Shown: positions 16,380 through 25,366, counted from the first letter of the stretch. The stretch is DNA of 64,000 nucleotides from DASXVX01 sp036504075 (GCA_036504075.1 DASXVX010000016.1:68503-132502), one strand, 5' to 3'. Notes: generated by a model from the letters alone, not told the origin. Numbers and translations: made by a program.

Positions 16380-17813
16380 CTACCGGTACCGGTCTACCCG
16401 GAACCGATACAGTTTGAGGTCCGGCTCCGAGGCCCGGAGGCCGGCCTTGTCGCAGGCGATGCGGACCTGCTCGCTCGCCGTGTCTACGCCCGGGAGGTCA
16501 GGCAGCAGCAGGCCCCGCCGGTGACCTTTCTCCACGATCACGCCGTACCGCGCCGGGTCCAACTGTTCGCGCGTGCAGGGTTCCGCCGGCTGGAGCACAT
16601 CCACCGAGTAGTCAATGTAGGGCAGTTCGCTCTCCGTCACCGCCGGGAACCGCGGGTCGTCGGTTCCGGCCATGATGGCATTGCTGACGACCTCCATGGC
16701 CAAAGTGGGCTCGGTGGGCGCCGTGGTGCCCATGCAACCACGGAGACTGCCCTCCAGCTTCAGGCTCACGAATACGCCCGCCTGCTCCGGAATGCCCGGC
16801 GGCAACTGCCAGGAGGCCGTTCCCCCTTCGGGCGCCGTGGTGGAGAAGTCCATACGCATGCCGGTCTTAACATAGTGTTCCAGGGCGGTCCGGGCCAGCG
16901 CCACGATCGGATGCGCCTCGGCCCTGCGGGTTGCGATTTGCTCCCGCTTAGTCTGCTCCAGGCTTTTCCGTAGCCGCCGCCCCGGCTCCGGACCGGCCGG
17001 GCGGATGGAGGCCACCGCGTAGCCCACGCCGAATGGGCCTTCGTATGAGAGAACCTGCGGCTCGATTTTTAGCCCGTCCAGGGTGCCGGCCAGCATCATG
17101 AGCGGGCGCAAACCGCATTCGCCCGCCGTTTCGCAAAGCTCGTGGTCCAGTGCGAACAGCCGGGCCAGGTCACCGCGCTGAAGAAGTTCGACGACCTGCT
17201 CGTCGAACTTGTGGGCCTCCGGATGATACCCGGCGGGCGCCGCGGGCGTCAGCCGGTGGGAGAGGTCGCCGCTGGCCAGGACGGCGATGCGGCGGCCCGA
17301 CTTGTCGATGGCCCGCTGCAAGGCTTCGCCGAACTGGTACAATTCCAGGGGCGGCAAGAGGCCCATGGCAATGGGTAAGATCGGCCCGTTCCAACCGGCC
17401 TGCTTCAGGTAATACAGCGGCACCATGGTGCCGTGGTCCAACGCCTCGGCCCCCCATTTCGCGGCCCGGTCCGGCGTGACCGCTGCGATGGCAATGCCCG
17501 CCAATTCGGCCTGTTCCATGACCAGCACGCCCAGCTCCCGGTCCACGGGACAGTGAAAGGCCACTTCGGGTGCGCCAAACGCCCCGAAGTCGCCTTCAAT
17601 CTCCTTCAGCACGTGGACTGCGATGGCGTCCTGGAAGACCGGGCCGTGCGGGGATATGATCACGACGGTATTCGGGGCTGCCTGGACCAGTCCGGAAGCC
17701 ATTTGCGCCATGGCCGCCTGGGTGGCCCGCACTTTCTGGCACTCCTGCCGCCCAACGGCGGGAACGATGATCGGCGGGTGTGGAACCAGAGCCGTGTAAA
17801 CTAACTCTTGCAC
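16380..17813 (-). CDS. LigB-like dioxygenase domain fused to AMMECR1 domain
   Basis: 477 residues in two parts. Residues 1-275 resemble class III extradiol dioxygenase LigB/MEMO-like proteins (ALVPHPPIIVPAVG with His12, VVIISPHGPVF about 50-60, VLASGDLSHRLTP about 200, FDEQVVE). Residues 290-477 are an AMMECR1 domain with the family signature LEGSLRGCMGT near 350 and later EKGHRRGLLLPDLPGVDTASEQVRIAC. In many prokaryotes AMMECR1 and MEMO-like genes are neighbours of a radical SAM gene (the AmmeMemoRadiSam set). No radical SAM gene is close here. The reaction is not known for this family. Confidence 0.85.
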   Translation of the reverse strand: MQELVYTALVPHPPIIVPAVGRQECQKVRATQAAMAQMASGLVQAAPNTVVIISPHGPVFQDAIAVHVLKEIEGDFGAFGAPEVAFHCPVDRELGVLVMEQAELAGIAIAAVTPDRAAKWGAEALDHGTMVPLYYLKQAGWNGPILPIAMGLLPPLELYQFGEALQRAIDKSGRRIAVLASGDLSHRLTPAAPAGYHPEAHKFDEQVVELLQRGDLARLFALDHELCETAGECGLRPLMMLAGTLDGLKIEPQVLSYEGPFGVGYAVASIRPAGPEPGRRLRKSLEQTKREQIATRRAEAHPIVALARTALEHYVKTGMRMDFSTTAPEGGTASWQLPPGIPEQAGVFVSLKLEGSLRGCMGTTAPTEPTLAMEVVSNAIMAGTDDPRFPAVTESELPYIDYSVDVLQPAEPCTREQLDPARYGVIVEKGHRRGLLLPDLPGVDTASEQVRIACDKAGLRASEPDLKLYRFRVDRYR

Positions 17814-17875
17814 CTGATCGCACCTCGCTCTCTCAAATACCCCACTTCCGTTGTACCACTCCCGGCGGTGTTATG

Positions 17876-17935
17876 CCAGCAGCGCGGGAAGGGTCGGTCC
17901 AGCCACCTGGCTTGCCCTTCCCGCCGCGCTGCTGG
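17876..17935 (-). terminator. Very strong hairpin after the 73-residue ORF
   Basis: Arms CCAGCAGCGCGGGAAGGG and CCCTTCCCGCCGCGCTGCTGG pair over 18 bp with a 3-base bulge. The hairpin begins right after the stop codon of the small gene. No T tract follows on the minus strand, so it may protect RNA or terminate weakly. Confidence 0.5.
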
Positions 17936-18157
17936 TTATGGTTCTCCGACTACCTCATCTTCCTCGTAACCGGCCGGTGCTGCTTCGTTTTGCCCGGCTC
18001 TGCGGGCCGTCCAGACGGGCTGGTGACCGCCGTCGGGCGGGGCGGCCGCCGCCCAGAGGGAGGGCATGGCCGCCGGCTCCCTGGTTGGCGGGCCAAGGCG
18101 GCTGTAGCTTTCCCCGACTGGGCCGGGCTCGTACTCAAGGTCTTCCTGATCATACAT
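17936..18157 (-). CDS. Small acidic hypothetical protein, 73 residues
   Basis: ATG at 18157 follows AAAGGAGG by about 9 bases, the strongest argument that it is real. The product is acidic and rich in Pro, Gly, Glu and Ala (starts MYDQEDLEYEPGP, ends EEDEVVGEP). It has no hydrophobic segment and looks disordered. No family recognised. It lies between the LigB-AMMECR1 and CAAX-like genes, flanked by palindromic elements. Confidence 0.55.
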   Translation of the reverse strand: MYDQEDLEYEPGPVGESYSRLGPPTREPAAMPSLWAAAAPPDGGHQPVWTARRAGQNEAAPAGYEEDEVVGEP

Positions 18158-18208
18158 GGGGGATCGCCTCCTTTGGGCTTTAGTCTGCCCAAAGTTAGTT
18201 CCACTCCG

Positions 18209-18229
18209 GCGACTGACGGAGTCAGTCGC
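18209..18229. repeat. Palindromic element, copy 3
   Basis: GCGACTGAC-GGA-GTCAGTCGC. It is preceded by CCACTCCG, as is the next copy at 18282, while the loop is the reverse complement of that in the other copies. Confidence 0.75.
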
Positions 18230-18281
18230 GAAGTTAGTTGCCTCCCGCCTTTTGCTCCGCAAAAGTCTGCCGGCCACTCCG

Positions 18282-18302
18282 GCGACTGACTCCGTCAGTC
18301 GC
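18282..18302. repeat. Palindromic element, copy 4
   Basis: GCGACTGAC-TCC-GTCAGTCGC, with the same left flank CCACTCCG as copy 3. The segment between the two copies includes a CTTTTGCTCCGCAAAAG hairpin. Confidence 0.75.
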
Positions 18303-18303
18303 G

Positions 18304-18338
18304 AAAAAGCCACCCGGGCGCGTAATGCACCCGGGCGT
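18304..18338 (-). terminator. Terminator of the CAAX-like gene
   Basis: On the minus strand two GCCCGGGT blocks can pair (CCCGGG with flanking G-U pairs) and are followed by GGCTTTTT. It lies 7 bases past the stop codon at 18345. Confidence 0.5.
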
Positions 18339-18344
18339 TAGCGA

Positions 18345-19193
18345 TCAGTGCGGACCCCAGGGACCGCGCACGGTCTTGCCGCGCACGACGCGCTGCGGTC
18401 CACGACGGGGCGGCAGCTTGCGCGGCATGCCTTGCCGCCGGAACCATTCCAGGACCGCCAGCACGACCGCCACCGCGCCCCAGATGATCAGCGCGCTGTT
18501 GTCGGAAACCACCAGCGGCAGCAGCATCATGCCGGTCGCCATGCCGAAGCGGAGGCCGGCGGTGAGCCAGGCGGATTCAAAGCGCAGGAAGAGCAGCGTC
18601 AGGCTGACCGACATGGCGCCCAGCCAGAGGCTGCCGACGGCGGTGTCCAGCATCCCCAGTCTCATAAAACGCTGCACCATGTCCCAGAGAAACGGCGTCA
18701 GCACCGCCGCCCCGACAATTTCCCAGTCGTGGAGGTCGGCCTCGTAGCGGGAGACTACCGCGCCCCGGAAGACCATTTCGGTGGCGAAGGCCCCGCCCAG
18801 CACCGTGATCAGTTCCGACCCGGTGAACGGCCGGAGATTCCAGCTCTGCGGCAGGAGCGGCCAGGCCGGCCCGCTCATGAGCCACGTCACGGAATGGGCG
18901 GCCAGGGCCGCGAGCAGGCCCAGGACGGCCCCGAGCACGAGCCGGACGGCCGCCTGCCCGTTCCACTCCATGCCAATGTGCTCCAGGCGCCAGGCCCAGC
19001 GCCAATCCAAATAGACGATGGTGCCCACGATCGGCACCACGGCCATAACCATTGCGCCGACCCAGGGGGCGAGGGCGGCCGGCAGCAGGCCGAAGAGACT
19101 CGCGATGCTACTGATAATGTATTGGAGTAAACCAATTCCCAACAGATAGGCAGCCACGGTCCCCAAGGAAGCCAAAAGTCGATTCTGCGGCAT
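18345..19193 (-). CDS. CPBP (CAAX-protease-like) membrane protein, catalytic motifs degenerate
   Basis: 282 residues with seven or eight hydrophobic segments and a basic, Arg-rich tail (KLPPRRGPQRVVRGKTVRG). The overall layout resembles CPBP intramembrane proteases, with ATEMVFRGAVVSRYEA where EExxxR is expected and GSLWLGAMSVSLTLLFLRFESAWLTAGLRFG where the third motif is expected. The first Glu of EExxxR is Thr, and the His of FxxxH and HxxxN are not seen. It may be an inactive relative or a distant membrane family. ATG follows GGGAGG by 9 bases. Monocistronic. Confidence 0.55.
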   Translation of the reverse strand: MPQNRLLASLGTVAAYLLGIGLLQYIISSIASLFGLLPAALAPWVGAMVMAVVPIVGTIVYLDWRWAWRLEHIGMEWNGQAAVRLVLGAVLGLLAALAAHSVTWLMSGPAWPLLPQSWNLRPFTGSELITVLGGAFATEMVFRGAVVSRYEADLHDWEIVGAAVLTPFLWDMVQRFMRLGMLDTAVGSLWLGAMSVSLTLLFLRFESAWLTAGLRFGMATGMMLLPLVVSDNSALIIWGAVAVVLAVLEWFRRQGMPRKLPPRRGPQRVVRGKTVRGPWGPH

Positions 19194-19282
19194 CTGTACT
19201 GCCTCCCACCGGCGGATCCGATTCCAAATCAGCGTAGGGCGTTATGGGGACTTCGCTGAGGAACCGCCGGAACCCTCCCGAA

Positions 19283-19984
19283 TCAGCGTTCCGGCACGGC
19301 GGCCGCCGCCACCACGTCGGCATACACGGCCAGCGCTTCAGCCCCCTTGGGCGAAAGCCGGTAGACCCCCCGGTCCACCCGCTCGAACCAGCCGTACACG
19401 TCGTCCCGGAGGATGGTAGCCGCCCTGCGGGAGCCGGTGGCGGCCTTCACGTCGGGCAGCTTGCCGGAGTCGCAGCCCCGGAGATAGGCAGCAATCCGAA
19501 GGGCCTCTTCCCGATAGGCGGTGACCAGGGGCCGCCTGACGCTGCCACCGGTGTTGTGGTCGGCCGAGCGGTGGGCGAACTCCTTGAGCAGGGCCGACCG
19601 CTTCTTCGTCATGCGATGCGGCACAAATGGGCCGGGGTCGCAAACTACTTCCACCCAGGGCTCCCGCCGCTCTCGGAAATGGATGATGGCCAACCCCAGT
19701 CCGAGCCGCCGGCAGAGCTGCTGCGATTCGGCCAGGCGGGGGGCGCTCCGGGTGCTCTTCGGCGCCTCGACGGCGAGGTAGACCAGGTCGGTCATCTGCT
19801 GCCGCTTGATGCCCTGCAGCACCAGGGCCAGGTTGAAGGCGGCCTTCAACTCCACGACCAGCAGTTCGTCGCCCCGGACGGCCGCCAGGTCGCAGCGCTG
19901 CACCTCTCCCCGCACCTCGTACCCCTGCGCTTCCAGAAACCGCTTCATCGGCTCGTAGAGTTCCGTCTCCCGCCGGGTGCCCAT
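19283..19984 (-). CDS. DUF2161-like PD-(D/E)XK nuclease-fold protein
   Basis: 233 residues from ATG 19984, 7 bases after GGAGGG. The N-terminal half has the core of a PD-(D/E)XK fold: YEPMKRFLEAQGYEVRGEVQ, then CDLAAVRGDELLVVELKAAF with Asp about 32 and the ExK pair (ELK) about 45-47. The C-terminal half looks like a winged-helix (AATILRDDVYGWFERVDRGVYRLS). Matches my memory of DUF2161. Catalytic residues seem intact, but no substrate or partner is known. The neighbours give no hint of a restriction system. Confidence 0.7.
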   Translation of the reverse strand: MGTRRETELYEPMKRFLEAQGYEVRGEVQRCDLAAVRGDELLVVELKAAFNLALVLQGIKRQQMTDLVYLAVEAPKSTRSAPRLAESQQLCRRLGLGLAIIHFRERREPWVEVVCDPGPFVPHRMTKKRSALLKEFAHRSADHNTGGSVRRPLVTAYREEALRIAAYLRGCDSGKLPDVKAATGSRRAATILRDDVYGWFERVDRGVYRLSPKGAEALAVYADVVAAAAVPER

Positions 19985-20048
19985 CTGCCGCCCTCCTGCA
20001 CGCATGCCACTTGCGGGAGATGTTCTTGGCTCGCTTCGGGGATACCTC

Positions 20049-22013
20049 CTATTCAGGTAGGGTCCGCAGCTTCTCCGCGAGGTCCAGCATGGCGTCGATG
20101 AGCGTGGCGTGGCTCCAGGTGAGAGGCGCCACTGAGAGTGGTGCGCCGGTAAACGGATGGACCTGCTCGGGCAGGATGCCGGTCGGCAGGGCATGCCGGA
20201 GCACCCAACGGATCAGTTCCAGTCCAGGCTGCAGGTCCCGCTGGCTGCGGGCCCGGGCGATGTGCCACTTTGCCAGCCAGAGCGTGCAGATAATCCACGG
20301 GTTGCCCGGAGCGACCTGCGGGTCGTCGGTGACCCGAAAGTAGTAGTCGTTGTAGTAGCGGGCTACGCCGCCCACCCGCGTCCGTGCCCACAGGCCGGCC
20401 TCCAGCTTCTGGGCCGTCGCGGTCACCCGCGGGTCCCAGGCCGGCAGCACCCCCAGCAGGAAGACGCCCAGCACGCTGGACTCCAGCGTCTCGTCCGGCA
20501 CCAACTCCCCGTCTTTCTTCACGTAGACCCCCCGGAGAAAGCACTGGCGCTCCTCCGACCAGAGGTACTTGAGCATCGCACCCTGCGTCTGGGCAGCGGC
20601 GTCCGCGTACTCTTCCGCCCGACGATAGTCGCCCAGCATCCGGGCCATGCCTGCCGCCGCCTTCAGTCCGGCAATCACTGACGCCGTTGAGAACGTGAAG
20701 ACGCCCCGCCGCTCCTCCCAGAGGTCGTAGCTCTCCTCCGGCAGATGCGTGATGGGGTCCCGGTACCGGACCAGGAAATCCGCCGCTGGGCGGGTCAGGT
20801 CCAGGAAGACCGAACCGGCGAACTCCTGGTCGCGGTTGAGGATACAGTGATTGCCCAGCGCCCATAGCATCAGCGCCGTCTCGTCTTCCTGGATGGGCAG
20901 CTGGATGCCTTTGGGCCCTACCCACGGGTGCCACGAGGAACCCACCGTGCCATCCGGGTTGTACTTGTGCCAGAAGTACCCATCTTCCGACAAAGCCCCC
21001 CGGCAAAACCGGTAGAACCGCCGGGCAAAGCCCCGGTGGCCGGCCCGGTCCAGCGCCGCTGCGATAAAGGCACCGTCCCGGGGCCACATGTAGCTGTAGT
21101 GGTCCCGGTTGACCTCCATGATGTCGCTGTCGTTGGCCGCGATCAACGCCCCGTCCTCATCGGCCTGTGTCCGGATGGTCAACAGGCTCCGGTGGTAGGC
21201 GTCCCGCAGATCAGAAGGCAGCAGGTTGAGGTCGCCCCGCCCGCTGCGGGCCCAGGACCACCAGTACCGCTCCGTCTGCGTCAAAAGCTCCTCCGGCCCC
21301 ATGTCCAGCACAAAAGAATGCCCCAGGTGGACCGATTTGCCGTCCCAGCCGCTGACAATCCAGACGAAGGCATCCGTCGTCCCGTTGGGCGCCAGCGGCG
21401 CCGCCAGCCCGATGGTCGAATCCACCGCCCCCTGGCAGATCCCGTGGCCCTCCAGCAGGCCGTCCTCCGCATCGCGCCAGGTGCCCTCGGCCCCCTGAAA
21501 CCGCTTCCGACCGGTGGCATACTGCTCAATGCCGCCGGCGGTACCCTGTGCGCCGATGAGGAACCAGCGGTTCCGCTTGTAGTGGATCATGACGCCCGGG
21601 TTCGGATCCCAGACCGCCGTGTCGCCAACGTCGTTGCCTTTCAAATCAAAGTCTGTCGTGATGAAGATGCGAGCCAGCCGCTCTTCGTTTCGGTTGTTGC
21701 GCAGCCGGAGGTGCCGGACATAGATGTCCTCCTGCGGGTGGACTGCGTCCCGAATCCAGAGTTCCAGGCCCAGGCGGGCGTTTACGGCATGCGAATCGGT
21801 CACCAGCGAACCGCTCTTGTACCCAAGCCGTTTCTCCCAGGCATCGTCCGCGATCCAGTCCAGCGTCCCGTCCACCCAGATGCCTACCTGATTGCGTCGG
21901 CCCACGATATGGTTTACCTGACCCACATGGGGATAGTAAAGATCACGCATCACCAGCCGGTCGTCAAAGCCGATCAGCAACCGTCCGTTACCGATTACCA
22001 GCGGTCTCGCCAA
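20049..22013 (-). CDS. GH15 glucoamylase-like glucan hydrolase, long form
   Basis: 654 residues from a TTG start, 8 bases after AAGGAG. The N-terminus RPLVIGNGRLLIGFD is the usual GH15 start, so I reject the longer upstream frame. The N-terminal half is a beta-sandwich-like domain and the C-terminal half an (alpha/alpha)6 barrel. DHYSYMWPRDGAFIAAALDRAG (about 335), LPEESYDLWEERRGVFTFSTA with the likely acid Glu (about 460) and GILPEQVHPFTGAP with the likely base Glu (about 610) are typical of GH15. It probably trims maltooligosaccharides or internal glycogen, since no signal peptide is seen. Divergent from the DUF4912-GH57 pair. Confidence 0.88.
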   Translation of the reverse strand: MARPLVIGNGRLLIGFDDRLVMRDLYYPHVGQVNHIVGRRNQVGIWVDGTLDWIADDAWEKRLGYKSGSLVTDSHAVNARLGLELWIRDAVHPQEDIYVRHLRLRNNRNEERLARIFITTDFDLKGNDVGDTAVWDPNPGVMIHYKRNRWFLIGAQGTAGGIEQYATGRKRFQGAEGTWRDAEDGLLEGHGICQGAVDSTIGLAAPLAPNGTTDAFVWIVSGWDGKSVHLGHSFVLDMGPEELLTQTERYWWSWARSGRGDLNLLPSDLRDAYHRSLLTIRTQADEDGALIAANDSDIMEVNRDHYSYMWPRDGAFIAAALDRAGHRGFARRFYRFCRGALSEDGYFWHKYNPDGTVGSSWHPWVGPKGIQLPIQEDETALMLWALGNHCILNRDQEFAGSVFLDLTRPAADFLVRYRDPITHLPEESYDLWEERRGVFTFSTASVIAGLKAAAGMARMLGDYRRAEEYADAAAQTQGAMLKYLWSEERQCFLRGVYVKKDGELVPDETLESSVLGVFLLGVLPAWDPRVTATAQKLEAGLWARTRVGGVARYYNDYYFRVTDDPQVAPGNPWIICTLWLAKWHIARARSQRDLQPGLELIRWVLRHALPTGILPEQVHPFTGAPLSVAPLTWSHATLIDAMLDLAEKLRTLPE

Positions 22014-22172
22014 AATGAGCACTCCTTCTTCGGCGGGCGCCCGGTCGGTCATAGCGTAAACAAAGCCGGGCCAGCGGATACCCCACCACGTCTTGAAACC
22101 CCCGGAATAAAAAGCGCCGCCGCAACGGAAACTTGCCGTTGTGACAGATTCCCGCATCGGAGGTCGCACGAC

Positions 22173-23651
22173 ATGACGGCACTGGCATTCCTGGTGGTAA
22201 TCGGCCTGGTCTTCGTCGTAGTCTGGATCGCCCTGGCCCGGAACGCCCACCCGCGGGCCAAACTAGGACCCGACGGCACCAACGTGAGAGAGCCGGAAAC
22301 CTTTGTCGTTCACCACGAGGGCAAGGGTCAGGGGTTGGACATCGCCAACACGGCCCTCAAGGAGCGGACGGAACACCTGAGCCGGGAGCTGCCCGGCGGG
22401 GCGGACAAGGTCAAGGCGCCGATTCCGGGCCGCGACCTCGTCCGGATGGGCGCCCCGCCCAGCGATATTTCGCAGTACGGGAGCGAGAAAGTAGCCCCCG
22501 GAGCCGTGCCGGGACAGCCGGAGAAAGTGGCCTCCGGCCCGATTCCCGGCGGGTCCGGCGGAGAGAGTAAGGAGAAGGTATTGATGGAAGGACCCAAAGG
22601 CAGCCGCCCCGGAACGCCGGAAGAGCCGGGTTCGCCCTACGCCAAGGGGCGCCGGGTCACGGACAATCACCGGGATGTCGAAGCTGCGCAGGAGTTGCTT
22701 GCGAACCCCTACCCGGGCACGAACCGTAATGTGGAGCAGGATTTGGCCGCCAGTGCTCCCACCGATGGTCAGGAGCCGGGTTACGGACTCGGCCGGACCG
22801 CCCCCGGCGAGACGGACGGCGAAGGCGGGCAGGGCACGGCGGAAGACGCCAACGCGCTTCCCCGCACCAGAGGGCGGGTCGTGGCGTTTCGGAGCCGACC
22901 CGGCGAGCCTGGTCGGCAGGCCGCACCCACGCCCCCGGCCAGCCGGGCGCCCGGCCGGGGCGGAGCCGCCCCCGAGCCGCCGGAAGACCCGGACGACCCG
23001 GATAACGAGCCGGGCGAAGATATCGACCTGACCCACCCGGGACCCGAGTTGAGCGAAACCACCAGGGCGACGGCCCGGACCGCGTTGCACGGCCACCGGC
23101 CGCAGGGCACCGGGGCGATTCCCCCCAGCGGCTGGAACTACGAAATGGCTGGCGAACTTACGCTGGAAGGCGACGGGGCCGAAACCCGGAAAGCCGGGGC
23201 CACCAAGGATTGGTCCGCCCTGACGGAGGAGATTCCGCTCCCCGACACCTACGACGCCGACGTGACCGTGGCCCTCATCCGAACGCCGCGGTCTGTCTAC
23301 GTTTACTGGGACCGGGGCGGCGGGGGCGAGACCGACCTGAAGGCCCGGATGGGAGAACAGGAGTATGACGCAACCGTCCCCGTGCTCCGACTCTGGGATG
23401 ACGGCCGGAACGTCCGGAACATCCAGGTCCACGAGCGAGATGATCACTGGTTTGTGAACGACGGGCTGGAAGCCGGGCGTCACTACGTTTTCAGCTACGA
23501 GCGCCGGACGCCGGGCGGACTCTACTACCGGCTCAGCCAGTCCGGACCCATCAACTTGCCGCACGACTGGCCGGCGACCCGCACGCCCGCCATTCTGGTC
23601 TCGTACTTTGGCGGACAGCCCGGAGAAGTGGCCGGCAGCCTTCGGAGGTAA
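22173..23651 (+). CDS. DUF4912 protein with N-terminal membrane anchor and long disordered linker
   Basis: 492 residues, ATG 7 bases after GGAGGT. Residues 2-22 (TALAFLVVIGLVFVVVWIALA) are one membrane segment. Residues 30-310 are low-complexity, rich in Gly, Pro, Glu and Arg. Residues 360-480 form the DUF4912 domain (VALIRTPRSVYVYWD, VLRLWDD, HVFSYERRTPGGLYYRLSQS). DUF4912 genes are often found next to GH57 branching enzyme genes; the next gene, 8 bases on, is such an enzyme. I infer a role in tethering or binding glucan, but the domain's function is not established. Confidence 0.8.
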   Translation: MTALAFLVVIGLVFVVVWIALARNAHPRAKLGPDGTNVREPETFVVHHEGKGQGLDIANTALKERTEHLSRELPGGADKVKAPIPGRDLVRMGAPPSDISQYGSEKVAPGAVPGQPEKVASGPIPGGSGGESKEKVLMEGPKGSRPGTPEEPGSPYAKGRRVTDNHRDVEAAQELLANPYPGTNRNVEQDLAASAPTDGQEPGYGLGRTAPGETDGEGGQGTAEDANALPRTRGRVVAFRSRPGEPGRQAAPTPPASRAPGRGGAAPEPPEDPDDPDNEPGEDIDLTHPGPELSETTRATARTALHGHRPQGTGAIPPSGWNYEMAGELTLEGDGAETRKAGATKDWSALTEEIPLPDTYDADVTVALIRTPRSVYVYWDRGGGGETDLKARMGEQEYDATVPVLRLWDDGRNVRNIQVHERDDHWFVNDGLEAGRHYVFSYERRTPGGLYYRLSQSGPINLPHDWPATRTPAILVSYFGGQPGEVAGSLRR

Positions 23652-23659
23652 TTACACGA

Positions 23660-25246
23660 ATGACCCTGGGATATGCGGCTCTGGTTCTGCATGCACACCT
23701 GCCTTACGTCCATCACCCCGACCGGGACGACTACCTGGAGGAGCGCTGGCTGTTTGAGGCGATCACCGAGTGCTACCTGCCCCTGCTGGAAACTCTCGAG
23801 AAGCTCGAGGCGGACCGGATACCGTTCCGCCTCACACTCTCGTTCAGCCCCACGCTGATGGCCATGCTCGACGACCCGTTGCTCCGCGACCGCTACCAGG
23901 CCCACCTGGAGGCCGCGGTGGAGGTGTCCGAACGGGAAGTCCGCCTGACGGAAGGCTGGGTGGAGCAAAACGTCGCCCGGTATTACCGGCATCTGATGCG
24001 TTCACTGCACCATCTCTACCTGAACGTATACGATCGCGACCTGCTCACAGCGTTCCACGGGTTCGCCCAACGGGGCTACGTGGACCTGATTACCTGCGCA
24101 GCTACCCACGGTTTCCTCCCGCTGCTCCAGCACGAACCGGAGCTGGTCCGGGCGCAGATTCAGGTCGCCACCGATGAGTTTCGCCGGCGATTCGGCCACT
24201 CGCCCCGCGGCTTCTGGCTACCGGAATGCGGGTTCTTCCCCGGCGTCGACCGGTATCTCCGGGAAGCCGGGGTCCAGTACTGCTTCGTGGAGACCCACGG
24301 CCTGCACCACGCCCGACCGGCGGCGCCCTGCGGAACGCTCTGCCACGGCTGGACCCCCAGCGGAGTGGCCGTCTTCGGGCGTGACTTGCCCTCCTCCAGG
24401 CAGGTCTGGTCCGCCAACGAGGGCTACCCCGGCGATGCCGCCTATCGCGAGTTCTACCGGGACATTGGCTGGGACCGGGACCCCAAGCACCTCGGCAAAC
24501 TGGCCGGGCCGGACGGCATCCGCACCTTCTCCGGCTTTAAATACCACAAGGTGACCGGCCCCACAGACTACAAGGAAGTCTACGACCGCTGGGCCGCCGA
24601 ACAGACGGCCCAACGCCACGCTGCCCACTTTGTTCACGAGCGAGGCCGGCAGGTGGCCGAAGCGCGCGGACTCGTGCCGAACGGCCCGCCGCCCCTGCTG
24701 GTAGCCCCGTACGACGCCGAGTTGTTCGGCCACTGGTGGTTCGAAGGCCCCTACTGGATTGAGCAGGTAGCCCGGCACGCCGCCAGGCAGAACACCGTGC
24801 AGTTCATCACGCCGGGAGATTATCTCGACTGGTTCCCGGCCGGCCAGGGCGTACTGGAGCCCGCGTACTCGTCCTGGGGCTACCAGGGCTACGCCGAGTT
24901 CTGGTGCGACGGCGCCAATCACTGGATGTACCGGCACATGCACGGCACCGGCCGCCAGATGGTCAGCCTGGCCCGACGCCATCCGGACCCGGCCCCCGAG
25001 ACCCGGCGAGCCCTCAACCAGGCGGCCCGCGAGGTCCTGCTGGCCCAGTCCAGCGACTGGCCGTTCATCCTGCGGGCCGGCACGTCCTCCGATTACGTCC
25101 GCCGCCGGTTTCAGAGCCACATCGGCCGGTTCACCCGCATCCGGGAGTCTCTGGACTCCGGCGGGGTCCCGGACCCGCGGTGGCTGGCGCAGGTAGAGAT
25201 TGCCGACAACCTCTTCCCGCACCTGAGCTACCAGGTCTATTCCTGA
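23660..25246 (+). CDS. GH57 1,4-alpha-glucan branching enzyme
   Basis: 528 residues, ATG with GGAGG inside the end of the upstream gene. It has the GH57 pattern: ALVLHAHLPYVHHP at 7-20, catalytic nucleophile Glu189 in FWLPECGFFP, acid Asp352 in VAPYDAELFGHWW and a C-terminal helical part. Length and motifs fit the Thermus TTHA1902-like branching enzymes that form alpha-1,6 links in glycogen. It is in one operon with the DUF4912 protein and is followed by a terminator. With two GH15 enzymes, a GT4 enzyme and a nucleotidyltransferase nearby, it fits an alpha-glucan region. Confidence 0.9.
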   Translation: MTLGYAALVLHAHLPYVHHPDRDDYLEERWLFEAITECYLPLLETLEKLEADRIPFRLTLSFSPTLMAMLDDPLLRDRYQAHLEAAVEVSEREVRLTEGWVEQNVARYYRHLMRSLHHLYLNVYDRDLLTAFHGFAQRGYVDLITCAATHGFLPLLQHEPELVRAQIQVATDEFRRRFGHSPRGFWLPECGFFPGVDRYLREAGVQYCFVETHGLHHARPAAPCGTLCHGWTPSGVAVFGRDLPSSRQVWSANEGYPGDAAYREFYRDIGWDRDPKHLGKLAGPDGIRTFSGFKYHKVTGPTDYKEVYDRWAAEQTAQRHAAHFVHERGRQVAEARGLVPNGPPPLLVAPYDAELFGHWWFEGPYWIEQVARHAARQNTVQFITPGDYLDWFPAGQGVLEPAYSSWGYQGYAEFWCDGANHWMYRHMHGTGRQMVSLARRHPDPAPETRRALNQAAREVLLAQSSDWPFILRAGTSSDYVRRRFQSHIGRFTRIRESLDSGGVPDPRWLAQVEIADNLFPHLSYQVYS

Positions 25247-25366
25247 GTCCTTTCGCCAGGAGATTGAACTCCTTTTGCCCGTCGAACCTTCGGCCCCGGT
25301 TTCCGTATTGGAGGATGTAGTCAAGTTTGAGGGGACCGGGGTTCAGGCATGCCCCCCGGCCGCCCT

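Noticed and set aside
20928..22172. Long upstream extension of the DUF4912 gene
   Set aside because: The extension is antisense to the GH15 gene. The true start with GGAGGT and a membrane segment is at 22173.
22263..23564. A 433-codon minus-strand frame opposite the DUF4912 gene
   Set aside because: Composition-biased shadow. The plus-strand product has a recognisable domain and operon context.
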